Under the pieces are notes generated by a model that was given only the letters and a program-made list of their open reading frames with translations, searched no databases and was not told where the DNA came from. From Spirochaetaceae bacterium (GTDB taxonomy: Bacteria > Spirochaetota > Spirochaetia > B11-G9), in contig DAOWEB010000162.1 of the NCBI GenBank assembly GCA_030638735.1, positions 65,416 to 99,404 on the forward strand: 33,989 nucleotides of DNA. The letters run 5' to 3'. Positions 19,548 to 29,210 of the stretch are shown here, in pieces (position 1 is the stretch's first letter; every line of letters begins with the position of its first letter). A program made the translations under genes and the position numbers.

Positions 19548-19589
19548 GGCCGGGGCGGGTAAATTACTCTACCCGGCCTTTGTTTTTTT
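19548..19589 (+). terminator. Strong rho-independent terminator before the structural operon
   Basis: GGCCGGG (19548-19554) pairs with CCCGGCC (19572-19578). Inside it GGGTA pairs with TACTC (one G-U), and TTTGTTTTTTT follows. It is the strongest terminator in the window and lies only about 55 bases after the predicted transcription start and 20 bases before the next gene. Downstream genes therefore need antitermination, readthrough or another promoter. Confidence 0.92.
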
Positions 19590-19608
19590 AACATTTAAAA
19601 AATGTAGT

Positions 19609-20010
19609 ATGGAACAGGAGTCTATTGTTATCAAAACAAGTAAAGAGAAATTCTTCCTTGAATATCTCATTTTAAAGAAACCCATTATTGATACAGTGCT
19701 TACAAAGATAAACGGCACAAAGATTATATTGAGCAGTACACCTAGAAAGGTACTTGCTCAATTGTTGTATTATAACGATATGTATTCGTCTTTAGAAGAG
19801 ACTGAAAAATGGAAGAGTGTGTTTTCCAAAAATACGAAAGATCTTATTTGTGAGTCTTTAGGTATAAAGGAGCATCTTCTTAACATTTATATATCGCAAT
19901 TAAGAAAAATAAAAATCCTCGATAAAAAGACAATTAATAAATTATTTATTGTTTATGCTGATACAGATCATATATTAAGTTTTAAATTTAGTATCAATGG
20001 ACATTCGTAG
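19609..20010 (+). CDS. Hypothetical protein (133 aa), first gene of structural operon
   Basis: The start at 19609 (MEQESIVIKTSKEKFFLEYL) is chosen over an in-frame ATG at 19546, which lies in the terminator hairpin. The second half (FSKNTKDLICESLGIKEHLL, then NIYISQLRKIKIL) looks like a helix-turn-helix with a wing, so DNA binding is plausible. It overlaps the IHF-like gene by 14 bases. Small proteins of this kind precede the IHF gene in other Bacteroidetes phages as far as I recall, with no known role. Confidence 0.7.
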   Translation: MEQESIVIKTSKEKFFLEYLILKKPIIDTVLTKINGTKIILSSTPRKVLAQLLYYNDMYSSLEETEKWKSVFSKNTKDLICESLGIKEHLLNIYISQLRKIKILDKKTINKLFIVYADTDHILSFKFSINGHS

Positions 20011-20308
20011 CAGATCCCTGGATAAATTTATCTCTAAATTAGCAGTAGATCATAATTTAAAAAAAGAAGAGATATATAAAGTTGTATCTTCACAATTTGA
20101 TCTGGTTAAGATTCAGATGAAAAAAGCAGATTCATATAATAACCATTGGCCATATATTCGGCTATTTGGATTTGGAGTCTTTTTAGTCAAACCGGGAAAG
20201 CAAAAATACTTAATCAAAAAAAGTAAACAAAAATTAAAAGATGTTTATACTGAACAAGAACAACAAAGTGGAAATAGAACCACGAATGTTGTGGATCCCG
20301 GAGTTTAA
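19997..20308 (+). CDS. IHF/HU-like DNA-binding protein
   Basis: The 103 residues have a helical start (LDKFISKLAVDHNLKKEEIY, then KVVSSQFDLVKIQM) followed by PYIRLFGFGVFLVKPGK, matching the HU/IHF core where F-G-x-F precedes the DNA-binding arm. crAss-like phages carry such an IHF-subunit-like gene near the structural module. It could bend DNA in replication or packaging. The C-terminal tail is charged and disordered. Confidence 0.68.
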   Translation: MDIRSRSLDKFISKLAVDHNLKKEEIYKVVSSQFDLVKIQMKKADSYNNHWPYIRLFGFGVFLVKPGKQKYLIKKSKQKLKDVYTEQEQQSGNRTTNVVDPGV

Positions 20309-20795
20309 GAAACTTTGGGAACGTGATAAATCAGAGAAAAAGTTAAGGGCGAATAAAGAATTTGCCTATATTTATTTTATGGCTGATTATAAAAGCGAGT
20401 ATAATATATATGGTATTGAAAAAATTAAAGCCATTGCAGAAGATATAATGGATAAGGCTGATTATGCTCCAGATGAATTCGTTTTAGCTGCAATTAAGAA
20501 GTATGAAGTATTACAGGAAACGTTTTCCATGAGGTATCTCAAGAGCATTAGAGAAACAATTAATTCACTTATGAAGTTTCATGATGAACTTCGCTTTAAA
20601 AGTAAATCTCAGAATGCTATTGATTATGATCCGAAACCTGCAATAACAGGTATGAAAGATATTGAAACAATATTAGAGAAAGTGGAAAAATGGGAGAAGA
20701 AAGTTTTTAGCGAAGAAGATAATATGAAAATCCGTGGTGGGGGAAATTTAGGAATGTTTGAAGATGCAAATACGGCAACATGGTTGAAGAAATAA
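20241..20795 (+). CDS. Conserved pre-terminase protein (184 aa)
   Basis: The segment VEIEPRMLWIPEFKKLWERD and EFAYIYFMADYKSEYN marks a family I associate with the position just upstream of the large terminase in crAss-like phages. That segment begins before the internal ATG at 20283, so the start at 20241 is kept despite a 68-base overlap with the IHF-like gene. The rest is helical and charged. A role in packaging (small-terminase-like) is inferred from position only. Confidence 0.7.
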   Translation: MFILNKNNKVEIEPRMLWIPEFKKLWERDKSEKKLRANKEFAYIYFMADYKSEYNIYGIEKIKAIAEDIMDKADYAPDEFVLAAIKKYEVLQETFSMRYLKSIRETINSLMKFHDELRFKSKSQNAIDYDPKPAITGMKDIETILEKVEKWEKKVFSEEDNMKIRGGGNLGMFEDANTATWLKK

Positions 20796-22891
20796 AAATA
20801 TCAACGGGTTATAATAAAAACGAGAAACATTATAATACAGACGAGTGGAGACAATCGGCACTTCATTTCGAGGAATTTGGACGGTATACAAATCTACCGC
20901 CGAATGAACACCCATCATCCAGGTATTATAAGTTTTGGGAAGAAGAAGCTAGGAGATCTGTTTACGGTTATAATATCGGAAGAGATTGGATCCCTGGCTA
21001 TTTTTATTGGTACCTGAATTATTCTCCTATTTATAAAGCTGTTGAGATAGAAACTGAAAATGATCTTGGAATTATTACCGATGTTTCGGAAATCGAGAAA
21101 CTCTATAAACAAGCCCAGGCAGACAGGATATTTGAATTTCCGGACTTTTGGGATGGTGATTACCAGACATATCATTATTATGAGGAAGCGGAACGTGCAG
21201 GGAAACATGCCGTTATTATAAAAACAAGGGGCCGAGGATTTAGTTTCAAAGGTGGATCGATGCTTGATAGAAATTATTATCTGATCCCGGGAAGTAAGTC
21301 TTATGTATTTGCAGACGATAAAGCATATTTAATTGAGGATGGCTTATTAACAAAAGCGTGGGAGATGATGGACCATGTTGAGCAATATACTCCATGGGGA
21401 AAACGCAGAGATCGTCACGATTCAATTATGCACAAGAGATCTTCTTATTATACTAAGCAGGATGGTTTGAAGATTGAAATGGGATTCAAAAGTGAGATCA
21501 TTGGTTTGACATTAAAAAATAACTGGAATAAAGCCCGAGGAAAACGTGGAAAGCTTATACTTTATGAAGAAGCTGGTATATTTCCAAATATTCTGAAAGC
21601 ATGGAATGTATCTCTGAAAAGTATGCAGCAGGGCCGTTTAACATTTGGACTGCAGATTGGTTTTGGTACAGGCGGAACAGAGGGCGAGGACTTTATAGGA
21701 TTAGAACAATTATTTTATGAAGGTGGTGCTCATAGTGTTCATCAAGTTCAAAACAAATGGGACGAGGGTGCACTGAATTCAACATGTGGTCATTTTGCAT
21801 CTGTAGAGCAAAACCTTGAAGGAGCTATAGATCAATTTGGAAATAGTCAGTATAATATCTCAAGTGCAATTGTTGATGAACAGAGAAATGTTGTTATAAA
21901 GGCCACTAAGAATCCTGAAACTATTATTCGTTTTGTAGCTGAGGAGCCCAGGACTCCGCAGGAAGCTGTTATGCGTATCAGCGGAACGCTATTCCCAATT
22001 ATAGATCTTAAGAATCATAGAAATAATATACAGTCCAGCCCGGAGAAATATGAAGAGATTGAATATATCGGTAATCTTATAATCGATGTAGAGCATGATA
22101 AAATTGTATGGGAGCCTGATGATACGTTAAGACCGATCCGGAAATATCCGGAAATGGAAAAAAATAATATGGATGGTTGTATTATTATTTATGAACACCC
22201 TGTAGAAAATTCTTCAGGTGAAGTACCATATGGAATCTATATATCCGGAAATGATACTTATGACCATGATAAAAGTACAACCGATTCACTTGGTAGTACA
22301 TGGATAATGAACCGGCTTACAGAACGTATAGTTGCAGAATATACAGGACGGCCGGCTACGGCGAATCAATATTACGAGAATGTTCGAAGGCTGTTAATTT
22401 ATTATAACGCACGGTGTAACTATGAGAATAACTGGAAAGGTTTGTTTACATATTTTAATAATAAACATTCTGCACACCTACTTTGTGATACTCCCAAGCT
22501 TGTTGCAGATAAGATATATGATAAATCACTTCTTAACAGGGGGAAAGGAACACCGGCTACGGTACCTATACAAAAATGGGGAAGGGAATTAATTTTAATA
22601 TGGCTTACAACACCAGTAGAAATAGGTAGTGAGATGCTTAATTTACACCGGATAAGGAGCATTCCTTTACTACAGGAGTTGATTTATTGGCACGATAAGG
22701 GTAATTTTGACAGAGTGGATGCTTTACAAATGATGATGATATTAAAGGAAGAGATGCAGAATATAGGTGTCTCGGATGAAAAACCACAAAATGCACTTAG
22801 TCCATTTTTTATGCGTCAGGAGATGTTTCAGGAGAAATATAAAAATGTTAAGAACCCGTTTGAAATACTTGAACAAAAAGTTAAGACATAA
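20780..22891 (+). CDS. Terminase large subunit
   Basis: The 703-residue protein has the ATPase first: a Walker-A-like loop TRGRGFSFKGG (about 149-159) and Walker B LILYEEAG (about 259-266). The nuclease domain carries an acidic strand GIYISGNDTYDHDKS (about 485-499). It cuts and pumps phage DNA into the prohead through the portal. The deviant P-loop and the length fit crAss-like terminases. It starts within the previous gene (16-base overlap) and is followed by the portal gene. Confidence 0.92.
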   Translation: MVEEIKISTGYNKNEKHYNTDEWRQSALHFEEFGRYTNLPPNEHPSSRYYKFWEEEARRSVYGYNIGRDWIPGYFYWYLNYSPIYKAVEIETENDLGIITDVSEIEKLYKQAQADRIFEFPDFWDGDYQTYHYYEEAERAGKHAVIIKTRGRGFSFKGGSMLDRNYYLIPGSKSYVFADDKAYLIEDGLLTKAWEMMDHVEQYTPWGKRRDRHDSIMHKRSSYYTKQDGLKIEMGFKSEIIGLTLKNNWNKARGKRGKLILYEEAGIFPNILKAWNVSLKSMQQGRLTFGLQIGFGTGGTEGEDFIGLEQLFYEGGAHSVHQVQNKWDEGALNSTCGHFASVEQNLEGAIDQFGNSQYNISSAIVDEQRNVVIKATKNPETIIRFVAEEPRTPQEAVMRISGTLFPIIDLKNHRNNIQSSPEKYEEIEYIGNLIIDVEHDKIVWEPDDTLRPIRKYPEMEKNNMDGCIIIYEHPVENSSGEVPYGIYISGNDTYDHDKSTTDSLGSTWIMNRLTERIVAEYTGRPATANQYYENVRRLLIYYNARCNYENNWKGLFTYFNNKHSAHLLCDTPKLVADKIYDKSLLNRGKGTPATVPIQKWGRELILIWLTTPVEIGSEMLNLHRIRSIPLLQELIYWHDKGNFDRVDALQMMMILKEEMQNIGVSDEKPQNALSPFFMRQEMFQEKYKNVKNPFEILEQKVKT

Positions 22892-22914
22892 TGACAAAAT
22901 AAAAACTACTTATC

Positions 22915-25356
22915 ATGAAAGGAAAAACTTTTCAATTTCCAGCACAGAAGAAACTCCTGGCTGAGAAAACAGAAACATGGGGTATTGAAAATATTGAAGC
23001 CGGTATTAGTATCGCCAATAACGATAACAGCAAGCTTCGGAAATCAAAAGCCTCAAAGAAAATCAATTATGATCTTATCAATGGAATTATTGATGAATCA
23101 GATATTGAAAATGCTTTTAATCCTATGGGTATTAAAGGTGTTTCATTTCCTGCAAAGATCCAAAATTATCCTATTGAGATATCAAAATTCAATGTTTTAA
23201 AAGGTGAGGAGGCAAAGCGTAGATTTGATTGGAGGCTCAGAAGCGTTAATGAAGATGTTATCAGTCAGAAAGAATTTCAACTTAAGCAAGAGGTTGAAGG
23301 ATTACTCATGGATGAAATAACATCCAGTGATTATAGTGAGGAAATGGCCACTAAGAGGATGAAACAATTACAACATTACCATAAATATGATTATCAGGAT
23401 ATGGGTGAAGTAATGGGAACCAGGATACTTGATTATTTTTGGTACACACAAAAAATGAAAAGTCTCTATTCTGATAATTTCTATCATGTTCTGATAGGAG
23501 CAGAAGAGATATATTCATGTGATATAGTACATGGTGAGCCGCAGCTGACCAAAAAACATCCACTAAATATATCTACTATTGGTAGTGGAGATAGCTATCA
23601 TATAGAAGACTCAGATATTATAGTGGATGATGGTTTTCATACCGTGGGAAAAGTGATCGATTTATTTTGGGATGTACTTAAACCAGGTGAAGTTGATACT
23701 CTTGAAACGGGATCCCGGAATATTCGAAATTTCGGAGATTTAGTTTATCCAGGGCCAATTGATGTTGAACAGGAACTTGTAGAGTTAGGTTCATCTCAAC
23801 TGATCTCCGTAGATGGTAATGATACAAATACTTTTGGTGCCCATTTTGATAGTGAAGGTAATGTTCGTGTTACCAGGGTGATTTGGAAAAGCAGACGTAA
23901 GATTGGACAGTTAACCTATTATGATCCGAATGGTGATGAACAAACTACAGTTGTAGACGAGAAATTTCCAATTGGGCAGTTTAAGAAATTTGGATGGACA
24001 ATTGATTGGAAATGGATAAATGAATGGTGGCAAGGTTATAAGATTGCACATGACATGTATAAAAGGATAGAACCTTTACCACGTATAGGTAGTAAAATAA
24101 GCAATCCTTCAATTTGTCTTCCCCCAATAGTCGGAACTATTTATTCTACAGGTAGTGGTCCCGGGATATCCTTAATGGACAGAATCAAACCATATAAGTA
24201 TCTCTATAATGTGTATATGCGAAGAACAGAACTTGCTTCAGCCAGAAACAAAGGTGTACTTGCTGAACTTGACCTGGCAGATATTCCTGATGGATGGGAT
24301 GAAGATCTGGTGATGATGTTCGCAGAAGCCAATGGTTATTTAGTACATGATTCATTCAAGGAATCCAGTAAGGGAAGTCACCAGGGGAAACTTATCAGTT
24401 CAATTAAACAACGTGGACCGGCTACTTTAAATCTCAATAGTTCTGATATAATCCGTGCTAATCTTGAACTTGCCAGGTATGTGAAAATAGAACTTGGAGA
24501 GATAGCCGGTATTAGTCCTCAACGAGAAGGTCAGGTTGATAATAGAGAAACATTAGGTGGTGTAGAACGTGCTGTAACACAATCATCTCATATTACTGAG
24601 GAATGGTTCAGGGTACATGATCTTACAAAAGTCAGGGCAATGGAACTTGTACTGGAGACTGCAAAATATGCATGGAGAAATTACACCGGTGATAATCTGA
24701 AGAAATTACAATATGTTGATGATGGTCTTATAACACATATGTTTACCGTTGATGGTAGAGAGTTTGCAGCTTCAGAATATGGTTATTATATTTCAGATGG
24801 TCAGAATGATGCCGAACTTATACAGGCCATTAAAATGCTTTCCCAGGCTGCATTACAAAATGACAAAGCAACATTCAAGGATATATTTACAATCTACAGG
24901 GATTCTTCTGTTAGTAGCATGGTGCGTAAACTTGAAGATAGTGAAGAAAGAAAAGAGCAGAAAGAGGATAGTATCAGACAAGAACAGCTGGAAGCAGGAA
25001 GAGAACAGAATGACATGTTGATGAAGATTGAAGATCTGAAAATGAAGCAGGAATTGAAAATTGAAATGGGTAAGATAGATGCTGATATCTATAAAGCTGA
25101 ATTAACTCTTCAGGGGGAACTTGCAAAGGTTGAAGCCTCAATTGATGATTCAGATTCAGATGAAGATTTGAAGAAGCGTAAACATGAGATTGAGAAACTA
25201 AGAATGCAACTTGAGGATAAGAAAAAAGAGAGAGATAATAAAGATCAGCAGTTTAATAAGATGCTCGAGCAGAAGAAAAAAGAATCAAGTGCGAAAATAC
25301 AATCTTCTGAAAAAATAGCTAAAATGAGAAGAAAACCTCAAACTATAAATAAATAA
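22915..25356 (+). CDS. Portal protein
   Basis: The 813-residue protein follows the terminase, has the size of crAss-like portals, and contains typical segments such as RTELASARNKGVLAELDLAD and GEIAGISPQREGQVDNRETL near residue 530. From about residue 665 to the end it is a charged coiled coil (SEERKEQKEDSIRQEQLE, KKRKHEIEKLRMQLEDKKKE), probably the part that extends into the head. Twelve copies would form the DNA channel at one capsid vertex. Confidence 0.88.
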   Translation: MKGKTFQFPAQKKLLAEKTETWGIENIEAGISIANNDNSKLRKSKASKKINYDLINGIIDESDIENAFNPMGIKGVSFPAKIQNYPIEISKFNVLKGEEAKRRFDWRLRSVNEDVISQKEFQLKQEVEGLLMDEITSSDYSEEMATKRMKQLQHYHKYDYQDMGEVMGTRILDYFWYTQKMKSLYSDNFYHVLIGAEEIYSCDIVHGEPQLTKKHPLNISTIGSGDSYHIEDSDIIVDDGFHTVGKVIDLFWDVLKPGEVDTLETGSRNIRNFGDLVYPGPIDVEQELVELGSSQLISVDGNDTNTFGAHFDSEGNVRVTRVIWKSRRKIGQLTYYDPNGDEQTTVVDEKFPIGQFKKFGWTIDWKWINEWWQGYKIAHDMYKRIEPLPRIGSKISNPSICLPPIVGTIYSTGSGPGISLMDRIKPYKYLYNVYMRRTELASARNKGVLAELDLADIPDGWDEDLVMMFAEANGYLVHDSFKESSKGSHQGKLISSIKQRGPATLNLNSSDIIRANLELARYVKIELGEIAGISPQREGQVDNRETLGGVERAVTQSSHITEEWFRVHDLTKVRAMELVLETAKYAWRNYTGDNLKKLQYVDDGLITHMFTVDGREFAASEYGYYISDGQNDAELIQAIKMLSQAALQNDKATFKDIFTIYRDSSVSSMVRKLEDSEERKEQKEDSIRQEQLEAGREQNDMLMKIEDLKMKQELKIEMGKIDADIYKAELTLQGELAKVEASIDDSDSDEDLKKRKHEIEKLRMQLEDKKKERDNKDQQFNKMLEQKKKESSAKIQSSEKIAKMRRKPQTINK

Positions 25357-25478
25357 TTTATAAAAAAAATATTTAGGTTTTATTGATAGTAGATTACAAA
25401 AGCATACTTACAGTATTGGTAGTACTGTTGTATTTATATATATATTATTATAAACTTGTATAATGAAAGGAGTCAATT
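25357..25478 (+). promoter_or_regulatory. Intergenic gap with Shine-Dalgarno before scaffold-like gene
   Basis: The gap holds a TTTATAAAAAAAATATTT element resembling the AT-rich repeats, a small CAGTA/TACTG hairpin (25410-25426), and a Shine-Dalgarno AAAGGAG six bases before the next ATG. A promoter boosting capsid gene expression is likely, but no TAnnTTTG box is seen. Confidence 0.45.
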
Positions 25479-26762
25479 ATGGCTAAAAAAGAGCAGCTTA
25501 ATGATGGTCTATTCGATGATATCAGTATGGATGATATGGAAGACCAATTGCTTACTGTAGATGTCGGTCCAGACGATGTAATTGAGAAAGTCGCAGCCGA
25601 AGTTGCCGGGGGTGGAGATCCCGGAAAACCAGAAGCAGAAAAAACTCAGGAAGAAATAGATTCTGAGAATGAACTAGAAAAAAATAAATCTAAAGAAAAA
25701 AAATCCAAAGAAGAAGAGGATAAATCCTTTATAGTAGATTCTTCAGAGGATAAGGATAAAGATTCAGAACAACAGCAACAGCAAAAAGATAAAGACAAAT
25801 CGAAGGACGGAGGCACACCTGAAACGAATAGAGATTCTCCTGTCTATCTCCATGCTGCGGCTCTACAAGAAAATGGTGTGCTTCCCAACTTTGATCTTAA
25901 AGAACTTGATGAACTCAAACCAGAGGAAGCTTTTCTAAAAATCAACGAACATATTCAAACTCAGATAGACGAATCCATTCAGGAGGGTGTTGATGAATAT
26001 AAAGTTGGTGTTGGAGAAAAAGCTTTAGAGATTATCGATGCACTTGAAAAAGGAGTTCCTTTTGAACATGTAGCAGAAAATTATTCCCTTGAACAACAAT
26101 TCGGAGGAATAACTGATGCTGTCCTTGAAGGAGATATCGAATTACAGAAAGCAGTTTATTCGAATTATCTTTCTATGAAGGGTTTTACCAGTACAAAAAT
26201 TACCAAACTTGTTGAGAAGGCAGTTGAGGATGAGGAAATATTATCCGAATCAAAAGATAGTATTGTTGAAATCCGTAAGGATATAAAAACTGAAAGAAGT
26301 GATATGCTTTCTCAGGCAAAAACAAGGAAGGTGGATGCTGATAAGAAAAACCTTGAAACAAGGGATAAAATTAAATCATCAGTAAAAGCAATCAAGGAAA
26401 TTATTCCTGGTATAGCCGTTACAGAAGCTGAGAAAAAGGAACTCATAAAAATGATGACTGTTCCGGTAAGATATCAAGAGTTGAAGAATGGTCAGAAACG
26501 TGCGATCAGTGCATCAATGGAACTGAGATCAAAAAACATTATCGCTTACGAAACAAGACTAAATTATCTTATCAGTAAGGGTTTCTTTGATACAGATCTT
26601 AAGAACCTGAAGCTTGAAACAATAATGAAAAAGCAAGAGACTACAGCGGCCAAGAAATTCATTGATAAAATAACCGGAGAACAAAGTGCCGGTGGAGGAA
26701 CTCCGCCAGTAGTCAAGGATGAAGAGAAAGAGGAAGCTTTTTCTTTTCCACAGGGATTTTAA
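25479..26762 (+). CDS. Probable scaffold or head-assembly protein
   Basis: The 427-residue protein lies between portal and major capsid genes, the usual place of scaffold. Residues 1-110 are very acidic and disordered with low-complexity runs (NKSKEKKSKEEEDK, EQQQQQKDKDKSKDG). Residues 130-420 are helical (DELKPEEAFLKINEHIQTQI, KEIIPGIAVTEAEKKELIKM), and the tail is Gly/Pro-rich ending SFPQGF. No protease motif is visible. A strong Shine-Dalgarno precedes it, suggesting high expression. Confidence 0.7.
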   Translation: MAKKEQLNDGLFDDISMDDMEDQLLTVDVGPDDVIEKVAAEVAGGGDPGKPEAEKTQEEIDSENELEKNKSKEKKSKEEEDKSFIVDSSEDKDKDSEQQQQQKDKDKSKDGGTPETNRDSPVYLHAAALQENGVLPNFDLKELDELKPEEAFLKINEHIQTQIDESIQEGVDEYKVGVGEKALEIIDALEKGVPFEHVAENYSLEQQFGGITDAVLEGDIELQKAVYSNYLSMKGFTSTKITKLVEKAVEDEEILSESKDSIVEIRKDIKTERSDMLSQAKTRKVDADKKNLETRDKIKSSVKAIKEIIPGIAVTEAEKKELIKMMTVPVRYQELKNGQKRAISASMELRSKNIIAYETRLNYLISKGFFDTDLKNLKLETIMKKQETTAAKKFIDKITGEQSAGGGTPPVVKDEEKEEAFSFPQGF

Positions 26763-26786
26763 ATTAATCGTTCTAAATTAAATATA

Positions 26787-28274
26787 ATGCAACGTGTATC
26801 ACCATTACAAGAGTATGAACCCCAAGATTGGTCTGGACTGACCACTAAAAATCACTTGGGAGCAATTTATCAGGTCAATCCACAGGAGACATCTGATATG
26901 GTTAGACTTCTTTACAGAGCTAACAGAGGTACTAACTTTGGTATTTTCTTAAATAAATTCTCTCCTCTACGTCTGGATACAGATGATGATTTTCGCTGGA
27001 GGCTGCAAGGTTCTTCAAAGAAAAATATTCCTCTTGTTTCCTGTACGGTTGCCGGATCAGCCATTAGTGCTGCTTCACAGGTAGGACGAAATGGAGCAAA
27101 GTTTACTTTGACATTTCCGGAACAGTATTTTTCTGACACTAATTTAATTGTTGGTGAAAAGAACTCTACTTATCCAATCCGTATTGTAGGGATCCCTGAG
27201 CCTAACGGCACAAATTGGGATTATGAATGTGAATTATTCACAGGGGATACAGACCTGTTTATCCCTTATGCAGAATTACAGGCAAATAAAAGGTATTCTA
27301 AGGAATGGTCAATTGTAGAAAAGACTCTGTCTATCAAAGGTGGAACTCCTAACTACACCAGCCCATTCTCAATGAAGAACACGTTCTCAATGATACGTAT
27401 GCAGGATACACGTCCTGGTAATATGATATCAAGGCCGGTTGCTTTCTCATGGAAGGCATTGGATGAGAATAACAATCCTAAGATCATGACTACCTGGCAA
27501 CAGTATGCTGATTGGGAATTTGAGCAGCAGTTCCAGGATATGAAGGACAAACTCCTGAACTTTGCCACTACTAACCGTGCTGATGATGGAACATTCAAGC
27601 AGATCGGTTACAGTGGATTTACAATTGAGCAGGGTGCTGGTTTGGAACAGCAAATAGAGGCATCTAATGTTCTTTATTTTAATGACTTTGAGGTAGATAT
27701 TGAGTGGATCACTGAGGCAATCATGGATCTAACCGATGATACTCAGGGTGGTTATGGAGATGCTCGTAACATCTTAATGCGTACTGGTAAGTGGGGTGCT
27801 TATACATTCCATAAGGCCATTAAAGAATACTCTACCCTGTATCAACCCTTTAATACCGGGACACCAATTTATAAGACCGGTGATGGTTGGGGTTATCAGG
27901 AAAACTTTATTGAATACAGAGGTCCAGATGGAACACGTCTTGGAGTGTTAGTAGATCCTACCTTTGACGACAGGGAGCGTAACAAAGTTCTGCATCCTAG
28001 TGGAAAAGGTGTTGCTCAGAGTTATGTATATCAGATTCTTAATGTTGGCCGTAAAGGTGGAGAAGACAACATTCGTTTGGTATATGAAAAGGGAATGGAA
28101 GATTATATGGGTTATGTTCCTGGTCTTCGTGATCCTTATCAGGTTCAGAGTACTAAGAGATTAATGGCATCACCAGAGGATGGATATACTATTCACAGAG
28201 CTTTTGTCGGTGGTGTGATGGTTAACGATCCTACAAGATGTGCTACATTGAAACCAAGTATTCTTGATTTTTAA
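26787..28274 (+). CDS. Major capsid protein
   Basis: The 495-residue size, position after portal and scaffold, and even globular composition with many aromatic and Asn/Gly residues fit the crAss-like major capsid protein (HK97 fold). Segments such as KSFSPLRL-like NKFSPLRLDTDDDF, VSWKALDE-like FSWKALDENNNPKI and GRKGGEDNIRLVYEKGMEDY are of the type conserved in that family. No long N-terminal scaffold domain is present, consistent with a separate scaffold gene. Confidence 0.83.
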   Translation: MQRVSPLQEYEPQDWSGLTTKNHLGAIYQVNPQETSDMVRLLYRANRGTNFGIFLNKFSPLRLDTDDDFRWRLQGSSKKNIPLVSCTVAGSAISAASQVGRNGAKFTLTFPEQYFSDTNLIVGEKNSTYPIRIVGIPEPNGTNWDYECELFTGDTDLFIPYAELQANKRYSKEWSIVEKTLSIKGGTPNYTSPFSMKNTFSMIRMQDTRPGNMISRPVAFSWKALDENNNPKIMTTWQQYADWEFEQQFQDMKDKLLNFATTNRADDGTFKQIGYSGFTIEQGAGLEQQIEASNVLYFNDFEVDIEWITEAIMDLTDDTQGGYGDARNILMRTGKWGAYTFHKAIKEYSTLYQPFNTGTPIYKTGDGWGYQENFIEYRGPDGTRLGVLVDPTFDDRERNKVLHPSGKGVAQSYVYQILNVGRKGGEDNIRLVYEKGMEDYMGYVPGLRDPYQVQSTKRLMASPEDGYTIHRAFVGGVMVNDPTRCATLKPSILDF

Positions 28275-28313
28275 ATGTTAAATTATTAATGTCAAGGAGA
28301 TAAAAAAAACAGC

Positions 28314-29210
28314 ATGGAAGCATTAGTTGATAAATATAGTAAGAAGGTGGACAGCCTTAGAAATAGTAAAGTTGTGGTTCGGCCAATTCGCCGTCAAGGT
28401 GGTTGGGTTGGTATGGACCATGATTCATCCTTTATGAATGACGGAGCCAGTATTGGTATTGTGGTCCCACAAATGGAATCAGGATATCTTGTTGATCCTC
28501 TGACATTTATAAAAGGCGAATTTGACGATAAAGACCGGGAGTTTTTAGCGAAAGAATTAGGTCTGCAGGATATATCCCCTTTAAATACCTACGTTAAAAA
28601 GAATTATTGGGTAGGTAATACCGTTTTATTAGACCGTAACGGATTGTATCTTGATTTAAGTAAAATACCTGACTTTGTAAAGTTTCTCATATTACGGAGT
28701 GATTCCGAAAGGATAGCTCCTACATGGGGAGAAAGATTTGAAAAGGGAACTTACAAGTTTGCTATCTGTGAAGAAGGTGTTGAGATTCAGGATAAGGTTT
28801 CTAATCTTGAGGAAAAGAAAATGGCTTATGCACATCTTGGTAAGATCGATACAAACAATGAGAAGATGTTAGATTTCTTATATGTGTATTATCTCACTAA
28901 GAAAGACTCTAAACGGCCACCACGAACGGCTGATTCTAAATGGTTGAAAAATGAGATTGGCAGGATCATTGAAGATGATATCAAGATGTTTCTTTCAATC
29001 CTTGAAGATGAAAACTATAATCTTAAACTCCTTATTCAAAGAAGTGTTGAGGTTGGTGCTATCAAAAGAGATAAGCATGAGTATACATTTCCGGGAGCAG
29101 ACAGACCTGTTGGCGTAATGGAAGATTTGATTGCGTATCTGGATGATCCGAAGAACCAGGATGTGAAAGTAAAATTGTTAAATTTAGTTGAGACAACTAC
29201 AGTAAAATGA
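28314..29210 (+). CDS. Putative virion structural protein (298 aa)
   Basis: The gene lies between the capsid and connector genes and overlaps the next by four bases. The protein has RPIRRQGGWVGMDHDSSFMN near residue 23 and a PQMESGYLVDPLTF segment, then a helical C-terminal half (IIEDDIKMFLSILEDENYNL). A family at this position is conserved in crAss-like phages. Head auxiliary or connector roles are possible. A Shine-Dalgarno-like AAGGAGA lies about 14 bases upstream. Confidence 0.68.
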   Translation: MEALVDKYSKKVDSLRNSKVVVRPIRRQGGWVGMDHDSSFMNDGASIGIVVPQMESGYLVDPLTFIKGEFDDKDREFLAKELGLQDISPLNTYVKKNYWVGNTVLLDRNGLYLDLSKIPDFVKFLILRSDSERIAPTWGERFEKGTYKFAICEEGVEIQDKVSNLEEKKMAYAHLGKIDTNNEKMLDFLYVYYLTKKDSKRPPRTADSKWLKNEIGRIIEDDIKMFLSILEDENYNLKLLIQRSVEVGAIKRDKHEYTFPGADRPVGVMEDLIAYLDDPKNQDVKVKLLNLVETTTVK

